Assembly (NCBI GenBank): GCA_016899975.1
Contig: JACJJN010000011.1
Span: forward strand, 1-64,000
From: Lacrimispora saccharolytica
GTDB taxonomy: Bacteria; Bacillota; Clostridia; Lachnospirales; Lachnospiraceae
DNA length: 64,000 nucleotides
Direction of reading: 5' to 3'
Made by a program: the position numbers and the translations under genes. The number at the start of each line of letters is the position of its first letter. Within the stretch, counting starts at the first letter, position 1. This document shows positions 44,493 to 52,395 of this stretch, one piece after another. The notes under the pieces were generated by a model. That model was not told the origin of the DNA, made no database searches, and was given only the letters and a program-made list of their open reading frames with translations.

Positions 44493-47120
44493 CTGAGTGT
44501 TTATATTTACGATATTGAGGTCTTTTCGGACGACTGGATCGTCGTTTTCAGAAATCCAGAGTTTGAAAATAATCATATCGTCATACATAACGATAACTAC
44601 CGCTTACGTGCTTTCTTGGATCAGTCGGACATAGTGATCGGAGGGTTTAATAATAAGCATTATGACGACTGGGTTACTTTTACCATGCTTTTGGGCGGAT
44701 CCAATATCGAAGTTAAAAGGCATAGCGATTATATTATTGTCGATCGTAAAGATCCCTGGACGTTTCCTTTTGTTCAATACAAAAAGCGGCCGTTTCGGTC
44801 TTTCGACCTAAAGGACGATATTTCCGATAAGGGTATAAGTCTTAAGGCGATAGAGGGTAATTTGTATTTACCGATCGTCGAGTCCTCTGTACCGTTCGAC
44901 ATTAATCGACCGCTGACTCCGGAAGAACTCGAGGAGGTTATCCGGTATTGTAAGACAGACGTTGACGCTACGGTCGCCTTATATCACGCTCGTAACGAGT
45001 ATATCACGAGTAAAAAGATCGTCGGCGCTATGTATGGGGTTAATGAGTTTGAGGCTATGGGCCTGACAAATGCTAAGCTATCCGCCAGGGTACTTAATGC
45101 GAAATACGTTGATAGAAACGATGAAAGAGATTACCGGCTCCCTGATAACTTGGATCCGGAGATTATTCCTAAAAAGGTCTTAGATTTCTTTATGCAGATC
45201 AAGGATAAAACGATCCCGTCTACTAAATTGTTTGGGACTGGAAAGCAAGGATCTAAGGGTATGACGCTCGATATATGGTTTGAAACTTCCGGCGGCCGGT
45301 GTCCGGTTACTTATGCCTGGGGCGGTGTGCATGGCGCGAAACCGGCGTTTACCGCTACGGCGACGGCCGATCGGCTGATCGTTAATTTCGACGTTGCGAG
45401 CCTATATCCAAACAGTATGATTAATTTCGGCTATTGTTCCCGGAGTATGGCCGACCCTGACGCTTATAAAAAGCTCGTGCAGACACGACTCGCGGCAAAG
45501 AAAGCCGGAGACAGTGAAAAGGCCGAGGCTCTAAAACTCGTAGTAAATACGGTTTATGGGGCTATGCTCAATCTATATAACGATCTCGCGGATCGTTGGG
45601 CCGGTCGATCTGTTTGTATTACTAATCAGTTGGCTATGACTCAGCTCATTGTAATGCTCGCTCAGAGATGTAAGTCAATTGATTTTATCAATATCAATAC
45701 CGACGGTATTATGTTCTTTATCGACAAAGAGGAGGACTCACTGGCGGCCGGGATCGTTTCGGACTGGTGCAAGATAACCGGTTTTGAAATGGAGCGAGAC
45801 GATTTCGCTAAGATTATACAAAAAGACGTTAATAATTACATCGGAATAAAGACCGACGGAAAGATGAAAACAAAGGGTGGCTATGTATCGCTGTATAAAG
45901 GCGGTAACTTTAAAACGAACTCTTTACAGATCATTGATAAGGCGATCGTCGAATACCTGGTAAACGGTATTGATCCGGAGGAGACAATCCGTAATGAAAA
46001 GGACATTTTTAAATTTCAGAATATTGTCAAGACTGGCAGTACCTATGAGGGATCTTATCATTATATCAACGGCGAGAGATTTCCGATCCAAAAGGTAAAT
46101 CGAATTTACGCGGTAAAAAATCCTCAATACGGGAAGATCGTAAAAGGTAAGTGGATTACTGAGAAACGGCATAAAGATAAGGCTACAGGAAAGATGATAA
46201 GCGAGCTGGTTGATCCGCCGGTATGGCAGGAGGAAACTATTCAAGAATGTCCGGATCATGCTTTTACGGATAACGAGAACGTCTTAACCGTGGACGATCT
46301 CGACTTAGATTACTATATCGAAATGGCTAAGGGCCGGATCGATAAGTATATAAACCTCGATCGTAAGATCGAAAATAAATTAAAAAAAATAAAGGAGGTC
46401 ATAACAGTTATGGCGACTGCAAAAGCAGAAAAGACCGAGGATATCAGATCCTCAAATGTGTATGAAAAGCTCATGGAGGCGCGTAAACGCTTTCTTGAGG
46501 CCGGTATTAAAAAGAGTGGTAAAAATATCTATGCGGAGTTTAAATACTTCACTCTCGAGGATATTATCCCCATTAAGACCGAAATCTATAACTCCCTGGG
46601 TCTGGCCGATGTAATTTCTTTCGGTACCGAGGTAGCGACGCTGACACTCTTTAATACAGACAATCCGGAGGAGTGTATCGAGTTTATGAGTCCGATCCGG
46701 GACGACGAGTCTATGATTAAAAATCCGATTCAGAAACTCGGAGCGGTCGAGACATACGTCCGCCGGTATCTTTATATGTTGGTTTTGGATATTGTCGAGG
46801 CTGACGCCGTTGAGGCGGTTACAGATAAGCCGGATCCAGAGACAGGTAAAACAGATAAGGTAACCGTTAAAAAGTCAAATAGACCGGCTACAGCGGCCGA
46901 GAGACAGGAGACAAAGAAAGACCTGATCGATCAGGACGGACAGGCGACCGATACTCAGATTAAGGCCATTAAAAACGGTCTGAAAAAGCTGAGAAGTAAA
47001 GACGCCGAAAAATATGAGAAGTATGTTACCGAGGCAGTAAAGAGAATTAAGGCCGGTCTTAAGAAGAATGAGGCTGAGGATCTGCTGATCGAAATCGGCG
47101 ATAAAGTCGAGGAGGCGTAA
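44493..47120 (+). CDS. Phage family B DNA polymerase fused in frame to an ERF annealing protein
   Basis: Polymerase part, about 630 aa: exonuclease motifs YIYDIEVFSDDW, GFNNKHYDDW and YCKTDVDATVAL; polymerase motifs FDVASLYPNSM (A), VVNTVYGAML (B) and NTDGIMFFID (C). The start is CTG 44493, with GGAGGTGAGG upstream; the frame is closed by TGA at 44484 and the first ATG-like start (TTG 44616) would cut off exonuclease motif I. No stop separates it from the ERF domain at 46410. With seven instead of eight A at 46382-46389 the polymerase would end KLKK-TAA. The product is either an 875-aa fusion or, by slippage, a normal polymerase. Confidence 0.82.
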   Translation: MSVYIYDIEVFSDDWIVVFRNPEFENNHIVIHNDNYRLRAFLDQSDIVIGGFNNKHYDDWVTFTMLLGGSNIEVKRHSDYIIVDRKDPWTFPFVQYKKRPFRSFDLKDDISDKGISLKAIEGNLYLPIVESSVPFDINRPLTPEELEEVIRYCKTDVDATVALYHARNEYITSKKIVGAMYGVNEFEAMGLTNAKLSARVLNAKYVDRNDERDYRLPDNLDPEIIPKKVLDFFMQIKDKTIPSTKLFGTGKQGSKGMTLDIWFETSGGRCPVTYAWGGVHGAKPAFTATATADRLIVNFDVASLYPNSMINFGYCSRSMADPDAYKKLVQTRLAAKKAGDSEKAEALKLVVNTVYGAMLNLYNDLADRWAGRSVCITNQLAMTQLIVMLAQRCKSIDFININTDGIMFFIDKEEDSLAAGIVSDWCKITGFEMERDDFAKIIQKDVNNYIGIKTDGKMKTKGGYVSLYKGGNFKTNSLQIIDKAIVEYLVNGIDPEETIRNEKDIFKFQNIVKTGSTYEGSYHYINGERFPIQKVNRIYAVKNPQYGKIVKGKWITEKRHKDKATGKMISELVDPPVWQEETIQECPDHAFTDNENVLTVDDLDLDYYIEMAKGRIDKYINLDRKIENKLKKIKEVITVMATAKAEKTEDIRSSNVYEKLMEARKRFLEAGIKKSGKNIYAEFKYFTLEDIIPIKTEIYNSLGLADVISFGTEVATLTLFNTDNPEECIEFMSPIRDDESMIKNPIQKLGAVETYVRRYLYMLVLDIVEADAVEAVTDKPDPETGKTDKVTVKKSNRPATAAERQETKKDLIDQDGQATDTQIKAIKNGLKKLRSKDAEKYEKYVTEAVKRIKAGLKKNEAEDLLIEIGDKVEEA
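46382..46399 (+). promoter_or_regulatory. A8 slippage tract and internal ribosome site at the polymerase-ERF junction
   Basis: Eight A (46382-46389) in codons TTA AAA AAA ATA, then AAAGGAGGT (46391-46399) placed 10 bases before ATG 46410. Loss of one A creates TAA at once. The ribosome site shows that ERF can be made as a separate protein. Confidence 0.6.
46410..47120 (+). CDS. ERF-type single-strand annealing protein
   Basis: 236 aa when started at ATG 46410. The ERF core covers about residues 15-130: AGIKKSGKNIYAEFKYFTLE, NPIQKLGAVETYVRRYLYML. The C-terminal region is Lys- and Glu-rich with a helical DNA-end-binding-like tail. It should anneal single strands together with the YqaJ-type exonuclease encoded at 47896. 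It also forms the C-terminal part of the polymerase fusion frame. Confidence 0.85.
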   Translation: MATAKAEKTEDIRSSNVYEKLMEARKRFLEAGIKKSGKNIYAEFKYFTLEDIIPIKTEIYNSLGLADVISFGTEVATLTLFNTDNPEECIEFMSPIRDDESMIKNPIQKLGAVETYVRRYLYMLVLDIVEADAVEAVTDKPDPETGKTDKVTVKKSNRPATAAERQETKKDLIDQDGQATDTQIKAIKNGLKKLRSKDAEKYEKYVTEAVKRIKAGLKKNEAEDLLIEIGDKVEEA

Positions 47121-47135
47121 TATTTTACGCCGAAT

Positions 47136-47151
47136 TATCGAAAATTCGATA
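47136..47151. promoter_or_regulatory. Palindrome TATCGAA-AA-TTCGATA after ERF
   Basis: Seven-base arms, 2-base centre, 16 bp before the gene at 47168. Same half-site as at 44457 and 59717. Confidence 0.55.
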
Positions 47152-47167
47152 GAAAGGAGTGAGGAAT

Positions 47168-47440
47168 ATGTATCTTACGATAATTACATTTAAGAACGGG
47201 AGAGCGATCTCTTTTCAGAGTGAGGTACCTTATTCGGCGGATAAGGTCTCCGACGGTTGGAATCTCATAACAGACAAGAAAACCGGTCAGATCATCAGTT
47301 TCCGCGGCGAGGAGATCGTAACGATTGCAAGCCGCCCGGATAATGGAAATCTGATTAATACCGGAAAGAAATCTCCGTCGGTAAAGAAAACTCCGAAAGG
47401 ACATAAACCGGCAGTTAAAACGGCCGTTACCGAAGAATAG
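47168..47440 (+). CDS. Small phage protein (90 aa)
   Basis: MYLTIITFKNGRAISFQSEV, a beta-rich N-terminus of about 55 residues, followed by a Lys-rich tail (KKSPSVKKTPKGHKPAVKTA). ATG 47168 is preferred over GTG 47159 because AAAGGAG is better spaced. Function unknown. Confidence 0.65.
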   Translation: MYLTIITFKNGRAISFQSEVPYSADKVSDGWNLITDKKTGQIISFRGEEIVTIASRPDNGNLINTGKKSPSVKKTPKGHKPAVKTAVTEE

Positions 47441-47451
47441 GAGGTACGGAA

Positions 47452-47853
47452 ATGAGATTATACCATGTATCGAGCGAAAAGGGCGACCGATGGGCCATCG
47501 GTCGTAATGCCAATAATGCTCGAGAAATCGCTATAAAAGACGGAATCGGAGGACATAAAATCGCCCGTATTGTGTGGAGGACTACAGACGATTATATCCC
47601 GGATTTCGATCAGGATCCCGGCGTTATATCTGAGAGTCAGGCGGCTAAGCTCGTAAATGCGATCGGGTATAACCTGGACGGATCCAGGGCGGAAAAGCCT
47701 AAGAAAAGAAAGAGAGGCCGGCCGATGAAGATCAGCGCCGACGGTCGTAAGGTCTGCCTCAGGTGCAAAGAGGAGAAAGATATTTCCTGTTTTGCTCCGA
47801 GATCCTGCGGAGGGTATCAATCATACTGCCGGGACTGTAAAAAAAATCATTGA
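47452..47853 (+). CDS. Phage zinc-finger protein with AT-hook-like segment
   Basis: 133 aa. The N-terminal 75 residues have no known domain. KKRKRGRPMK near residues 83-92 looks like an AT-hook. The C-terminal CLRC and YCRDC pairs form a treble-clef-like zinc finger, as seen in small phage HNH-related proteins, but the catalytic His residues of an HNH nuclease are not visible. DNA binding is inferred. Confidence 0.7.
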   Translation: MRLYHVSSEKGDRWAIGRNANNAREIAIKDGIGGHKIARIVWRTTDDYIPDFDQDPGVISESQAAKLVNAIGYNLDGSRAEKPKKRKRGRPMKISADGRKVCLRCKEEKDISCFAPRSCGGYQSYCRDCKKNH

Positions 47854-47895
47854 CCGGGAAAACCGGTTAAAAAGAAAACGTGGAGGTAAATAAGT

Positions 47896-48984
47896 ATGGA
47901 ATTTTTGGACAATGGAACGATTAAAGTCGATCCGCCTAAGAAACCTAAAAAGCTGACGGCTACTCGTTTCGCTACAGTGATGGGATTAAACGCCTGGTCT
48001 ACGCCGTTTGGTGCCTGGTGCGAAATGACTCGTACATACGAGGAGCCTTTTACAGACTCGATCTATACCGTAGCCGGTAAGATCATCGAGCCTAAGATCT
48101 GTGAGTATCTGAGAAATCGTTATTTCATGGATATTAAGAGTCCGACGGACGTTTACGGGCCGGACTACTTTAAAAAGACTTGGGGCGATTTCTTCCCAGA
48201 TCAGGAGGCCCTCGGCGGAATGTGGGACTTTCTCGGAGACGATTTCGTCGTCGAGGTTAAGACGACTAAGCGCGTTGAGGACTGGAAGGGCGTAGACGGC
48301 AAGGTCGAGCCGCCGATCTATTACAAATTACAGGCCGCGTTATACGCCTGGTTACTCAGTTTTGATAATGTGGTTATGACTTGCTCATTTCTCGAGGAGT
48401 CTGATTATCCAGTCGATCTCGGTAATGGAGAATTTGACACGAGTCCGACAGAGGCTTTTGTTCCGAACGTAGATAATACGGTCGTGATCGAGTTTAAAGT
48501 CTCCGAGGAGTTTCCGACGTTTAAAGAGTCCTATATCGATCCGGCTATGAAGTTCTGGCGCGATCATGTTATGACCGGTATCTCTCCGGCCTACGACGAG
48601 AAAAAAGACGCCGAGATCCTTAAGGTACTCCGTAAGAATACGGTCGATCCTACTGATAAGGAAATCACGAAACTGATCGGAGAAGCGGATCGGTTGAAAG
48701 CGTCGATTGACCGGGCCGAGGCTAAAGTCGCCGAGAAAAAAGGCCGTCTGAAAGAGATCGATAATCAGGTTAAAAAGTACATGAGTAAGCAGTTCCGGCC
48801 GGGAGATAAGAAAGTCGAGATTGCCGGTAAGAAATATACCTGGACTCTTACGAAATCAGTGAGAACGACGTTCGACTCTAAGACAGCGATCGACCGGCTT
48901 ACTACTTTCGGAGCACCGACGGACGATCTGTATAAGCGTTCCGAAACGCTCACTCTTAAGAAAGCAGAAATCGAGGAGGAGTAA
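47896..48984 (+). CDS. YqaJ-family phage exonuclease
   Basis: PD-(D/E)XK exonuclease of 362 aa, lambda-Exo fold. LTATRFATVMGLNAWSTPFG opens the domain; catalytic residues are in ALGGMWDF and VVEVKTTKR; YYKLQAALYAWLL is the following helix. The C-terminal third (about 250-300) is a coiled coil. It should resect DNA ends for the ERF protein. Confidence 0.9.
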   Translation: MEFLDNGTIKVDPPKKPKKLTATRFATVMGLNAWSTPFGAWCEMTRTYEEPFTDSIYTVAGKIIEPKICEYLRNRYFMDIKSPTDVYGPDYFKKTWGDFFPDQEALGGMWDFLGDDFVVEVKTTKRVEDWKGVDGKVEPPIYYKLQAALYAWLLSFDNVVMTCSFLEESDYPVDLGNGEFDTSPTEAFVPNVDNTVVIEFKVSEEFPTFKESYIDPAMKFWRDHVMTGISPAYDEKKDAEILKVLRKNTVDPTDKEITKLIGEADRLKASIDRAEAKVAEKKGRLKEIDNQVKKYMSKQFRPGDKKVEIAGKKYTWTLTKSVRTTFDSKTAIDRLTTFGAPTDDLYKRSETLTLKKAEIEEE

Positions 48985-48986
48985 GT

Positions 48987-49223
48987 ATGGATCGCTTGAG
49001 TATGGCTATCGCGCTGATCCAGGAGGCTCAGGAAGAAAAGAAACGTCTTGCCGAATATAACGCGGCTCTGGAAAAGGTACCGCCTTACGATCATCCGGAT
49101 CACTGGCGAGCCTGGGACGATGTGTATACGCGATTTCGTCCGACGCCTAAGAAATCAGTAATCAATGACAATCTGAAAACGGCTCGGCGCTTATTGATCG
49201 CTGAGTATGTAAGGGAGGTGTAA
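48987..49223 (+). CDS. Small phage protein (78 aa)
   Basis: MDRLSMAIALIQEAQEEKKR then a charged helical region. Starts 2 bp after the exonuclease stop, after GAGGAG. No family recognised. Confidence 0.6.
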   Translation: MDRLSMAIALIQEAQEEKKRLAEYNAALEKVPPYDHPDHWRAWDDVYTRFRPTPKKSVINDNLKTARRLLIAEYVREV

Positions 49224-49225
49224 TA

Positions 49226-49345
49226 ATGCGTAAATGGAGACGTTTAGTCGCTCATAACAAAATGAGAAAAGCCGGATATACCAGAGTTAATAAAGATCGT
49301 GCTAACGGGAGCTTTTTCTCTCGTCACTGGCGCGAATTTGTATAA
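49226..49345 (+). CDS. Very small basic phage protein (39 aa)
   Basis: MRKWRRLVAHNKMRKAGYTR and then a basic tail ending HWREFV. AGGGAGGTG is 8 bases upstream. High Arg and Lys content suggests nucleic-acid contact; function unknown. Confidence 0.6.
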   Translation: MRKWRRLVAHNKMRKAGYTRVNKDRANGSFFSRHWREFV

Positions 49346-49369
49346 AAGAAAAAAGGAGGATATTAAGCT

Positions 49370-49822
49370 ATGAAATTTGAGAAATTTTTTAAGAGTGCCG
49401 GTACTCACGGACTGATCGTAAAGAAATCAGACAACGAGACCTGGCTCGTATGCGGCGGCATTGGTATGAAAATTCCGGAGGGTGTTAATAACCTGGGAAT
49501 CAGTCAGGATCCGAATCCGGTTTTTAAGGCAATCGTAAATTCTTATTCTGAGGACGATTATCTCGTCTTAAAAGACGCGATCCTTAAGGATCCGGAGGGT
49601 AAAGCGAACGATATTATCCGGGTATTTGAAACTGATCTCGGAGATCGGATCGGTATTTATAATACCTCTTACGGCCTCCTCGAGAAAAAGGATCGTCTCA
49701 GCTATCTCGAGATCGAAAAAGACGATACAGACGCAGAAGATCCGGAGACCTTAAAATTTATGGTTATCCGCGATTACGATAACCAGGTAATCGGATTTAT
49801 TTCCGGAACTACAGATATTTAA
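49370..49822 (+). CDS. Phage protein of unknown function (150 aa)
   Basis: MKFEKFFKSAGTHGLIVKKS start; acidic, mixed alpha/beta. AAGGAGG upstream. It lies between recombination genes and the SSB-like gene, so a replication accessory role is possible. Not recognised. Confidence 0.65.
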   Translation: MKFEKFFKSAGTHGLIVKKSDNETWLVCGGIGMKIPEGVNNLGISQDPNPVFKAIVNSYSEDDYLVLKDAILKDPEGKANDIIRVFETDLGDRIGIYNTSYGLLEKKDRLSYLEIEKDDTDAEDPETLKFMVIRDYDNQVIGFISGTTDI

Positions 49823-49851
49823 AACCAGAAAAGAAAAGGAGATTTACTATC

Positions 49852-50322
49852 ATGGCAAAAATGAAGTTAAGTGAAAGCACGTTTACCTTGATCCCGGAGG
49901 GAGTAACCATTTTTAAGGTTATGGAGGTAGACGATAGCAAATATGAGGATTTCGGAAAACTGGCGGTAAAATTACAGACTGCTAAAGGTGAAACTCATAC
50001 AGAAAATTTCACACTGACAAAGCAGAACGGCGAACTTAACGAGGGAGCCTTAAAAGCCTGGTCTTATTTCGCCCGTACTTGTCTTAACAATTTCCAGGCG
50101 GACGAGATCGATACTCAGGATATCGTAGGTTGTTATATCCAGGCTACCGTTAAGCATGAGACCTATACTCGCACAAAGGGCGAGAAAGCCGGTCAGGAGG
50201 CGACAGCGGTCAGACTTAACGATTATACCACGGCTGTAGGTTTCGCCGGAAATAAGCCGGAAAATGAGGCCGAGAGCGACAGCGGCGACGAGGACGATCT
50301 CGACGATTTCCTCAATGATTAA
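49852..50322 (+). CDS. Probable single-strand DNA-binding protein (phage)
   Basis: 156 aa. A beta-rich OB-like core (TFTLIPEGVTIFKVMEVDDS; AVKLQTAKGETHTENF) resembles DUF669-type phage SSB-like proteins. The C-terminal tail is very acidic and ends DEDDLDDFLND, as in SSB proteins that recruit partners. It sits within the recombination and replication cluster. Family assignment is by pattern. Confidence 0.72.
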   Translation: MAKMKLSESTFTLIPEGVTIFKVMEVDDSKYEDFGKLAVKLQTAKGETHTENFTLTKQNGELNEGALKAWSYFARTCLNNFQADEIDTQDIVGCYIQATVKHETYTRTKGEKAGQEATAVRLNDYTTAVGFAGNKPENEAESDSGDEDDLDDFLND

Positions 50323-50617
50323 GCCGGAGAAAAAGCTACAGGATAAGGCAATCGAGTACCTGAGAAGGCGAGGTATTTATTACCTCAACCTTTTCGGGGA
50401 CGGAATGAGCGGAAAAGGTAAGCCGGATCTGATCGTTTGTCTTAACGGCCGTTTCGTCGCTTTTGAATTAAAGGTCGGAGAAAACGATCTACAGGACGAT
50501 CAGAAAATACATAGGATCAGGATCCGGAGATCCGGCGGCCTACATTTTTCACCTTATACCTTATCCGAGTTTAAAAAAATAGTGGAGGACTTAGAAAATG
50601 AATATGGAAAATCTTAA
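50315..50617 (+). CDS. VRR-NUC domain nuclease
   Basis: 100 aa. LQDKAIEYLRRRG, then GKGKPDLIVCLNGRFVAFEL and KVGENDLQDDQ give the PD-(D/E)XK core (PDL, FELK). ATG 50315 overlaps the SSB-like gene by 8 bp. The role may be processing of branched DNA. Confidence 0.85.
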   Translation: MIKPEKKLQDKAIEYLRRRGIYYLNLFGDGMSGKGKPDLIVCLNGRFVAFELKVGENDLQDDQKIHRIRIRRSGGLHFSPYTLSEFKKIVEDLENEYGKS

Positions 50618-51122
50618 GCGATACAAGTCGATTATGCCGATTACAACTCGACTTTCTCCGGAATTATTGGAGGATCTCGGTTTCTTTGAGGCTCCGGCCA
50701 GTACAAAACATCACGGATCTTACAATGGTGGCCTTTTCGATCATTCTTTCGAGGTAACTGCTTGCCTCGTGGATCTGACAAATCGTTTAGAGCTTACATG
50801 GAAAAGAGAGGAGAGTCCCTATATCGTAGGAATGTATCACGATCTCTGCAAATGCGAAAATTATGTTTTCGATATTGAGACAGATAAGTATACATACAGT
50901 CCTGATATTATTATTCCCGGTCACGGTGAGAAATCGGTTATCATGCTTAGCCGTTATATGTATCTGACAGACGAGGAAATCGCATGTATTCGATGGCATA
51001 TGGGAGCTTTTGAGAGAGATCCTAAGATGTGGGACTATTACGGTCGTGCAATCGAGACTTTTCCGAACGTACTTTATACTCATACCGCAGATATGATCGC
51101 CTCGAGAATCGTAGGCGTATGA
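50598..51122 (+). CDS. HD-domain phosphohydrolase-like protein
   Basis: 174 aa. The HD metal site is visible: FDHSFEVTACLVDL (His), GMYHDLCKCENY (His-Asp), HGEKSVIMLSRYMYL and RWHMGAF. Overlaps the VRR-NUC gene by 20 bp. Substrate unknown; a nucleotide or a signalling nucleotide is possible. Confidence 0.82.
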   Translation: MNMENLKRYKSIMPITTRLSPELLEDLGFFEAPASTKHHGSYNGGLFDHSFEVTACLVDLTNRLELTWKREESPYIVGMYHDLCKCENYVFDIETDKYTYSPDIIIPGHGEKSVIMLSRYMYLTDEEIACIRWHMGAFERDPKMWDYYGRAIETFPNVLYTHTADMIASRIVGV

Positions 51123-51138
51123 AAGGAGTAAAAACGGT

Positions 51139-51351
51139 ATGTATCAGGGAAACGATCCTCGGAGAAATGCCTCCGGCTATGTGGATAATACAGCCTATCA
51201 GGCTATCAGATCGGCCGATCGGGAGGCAGAGGCCGAGGAGAGGTTTAAAAAACTTTTAACGATGATCTTTAATCTCTGTGATCTGGCCGGTTTTCACATT
51301 GAGAACCGGTTAGAGATTAGGGATAAAAAGACCGGTAAAGTATGGAGGTAA
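51139..51351 (+). CDS. Small phage protein (70 aa)
   Basis: MYQGNDPRRNASGYVDNTAY start, helical middle. AAAGGAG upstream. Unknown. Confidence 0.6.
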   Translation: MYQGNDPRRNASGYVDNTAYQAIRSADREAEAEERFKKLLTMIFNLCDLAGFHIENRLEIRDKKTGKVWR

Positions 51352-51355
51352 TTTG

Positions 51356-51703
51356 ATGGGAATTTATCAATCATTTACAGACTGTAAATATTTCCAAAAA
51401 GAGGGATCTTATGAGCAGTGTATAGGCTGTGATATGGTTGAGTGTCCGAAATATAAAAGGATCATTCATTCTGAGAAAAACGATCCAGTCAATCGACCGG
51501 CCCATTATACCGACGGTAAGATCGAGGTTATCGAATACATAGAAGATAAAAAGCTCGGTTTCTGCCTGGGTAATGCAGTTAAGTATATTTCTCGAGCCGG
51601 AAAAAAAGATCCGACGAAAGAGGTCGAGGATCTTAAAAAAGCGATCTGGTATATCGATCGCCGGATCAAAGAGATCGAAAATAAGGAAGGTGAAAAGAAT
51701 TGA
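51356..51703 (+). CDS. DUF3310 family phage protein
   Basis: 115 aa. N-terminal four-Cys cluster (DCKYF, QCIGCDMVECP) and the DUF3310 core DPVNRPAHYTDGKIEVIEYI with YISRAGKKDPTKEVEDLKKA. The family is widespread in phages; its role is proposed to be nucleotide-related but is not settled. ATG 51356 is spaced from GGAGG. Confidence 0.87.
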   Translation: MGIYQSFTDCKYFQKEGSYEQCIGCDMVECPKYKRIIHSEKNDPVNRPAHYTDGKIEVIEYIEDKKLGFCLGNAVKYISRAGKKDPTKEVEDLKKAIWYIDRRIKEIENKEGEKN

Positions 51704-52383
51704 TTTCATTTGAAAATACTGAGGTTATGAATATCGAGGGAGCTATCCGGGGTATGAGAAATCCTCTTAACTCCTGGGAAAAATCAGATAGCGTTTTTCG
51801 ATACGGAAATTGTAATAATGATTGTCCGGACTGTAAGGGATGTACTGTATTAAAAGGTATGTGTTTTAAGCTCGGAAAAAACGATCTTGATCTCGCTCGT
51901 TGCCTGATTGCCGCCGGATCAGATCATAGAAAATTTTTACGACAGATTTTCGTATCGGTCGATATCACGGCTCCGCTGTACTGGTGGAAAGAGTTTGATA
52001 CCTATAAGGTAGCAACGGTCGCTAATAGTTGCTCGACAATGCACAAAATCCATTCAAGAGACCTTACTCTTAACGATTTCAGTTATGAGTATTTACTTTC
52101 GTCAAATGGGAAAAACGGCGGCCCTCTCGATACGCTCGAGCGTGTTATTTCTGATATAAATTACTGGCGTGAAAGATATGTGAAAACCAAAAATAAGCTT
52201 TATTGGTGGCAGATCATACAGCTCTTACCGTCGTCCTACAATCAACGCCGGACAGTAACTTTAAACTATGAGACGCTCCGTAATATCTACGGATCCCGTC
52301 GTAATCACAAGCTCGACGAGTGGAGTATCGGTTTCATGGAATGGATCGACTCACTCCCATACGCTGACGATCTGATTAAGTAA
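51700..52383 (+). CDS. Conserved phage protein, possibly distantly ThyX-like
   Basis: 227 aa. An N-terminal Cys cluster (CNNDCPDCKGC) precedes VDITAPLYWWKEFDTYKVAT. The segment SYNQRRTVTLNYETLRNIYG near the C-terminus recalls the ThyX motif RHRxxSxNxxSxRY. TTG 51700 overlaps the previous stop (TTGA), after AAGGAAGGTG. The similarity is only a pattern; a thymidylate synthase role would fit the dUTPase and NrdD nearby. Confidence 0.6.
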   Translation: MISFENTEVMNIEGAIRGMRNPLNSWEKSDSVFRYGNCNNDCPDCKGCTVLKGMCFKLGKNDLDLARCLIAAGSDHRKFLRQIFVSVDITAPLYWWKEFDTYKVATVANSCSTMHKIHSRDLTLNDFSYEYLLSSNGKNGGPLDTLERVISDINYWRERYVKTKNKLYWWQIIQLLPSSYNQRRTVTLNYETLRNIYGSRRNHKLDEWSIGFMEWIDSLPYADDLIK

Positions 52384-52395
52384 GGAGGCCCTGAA

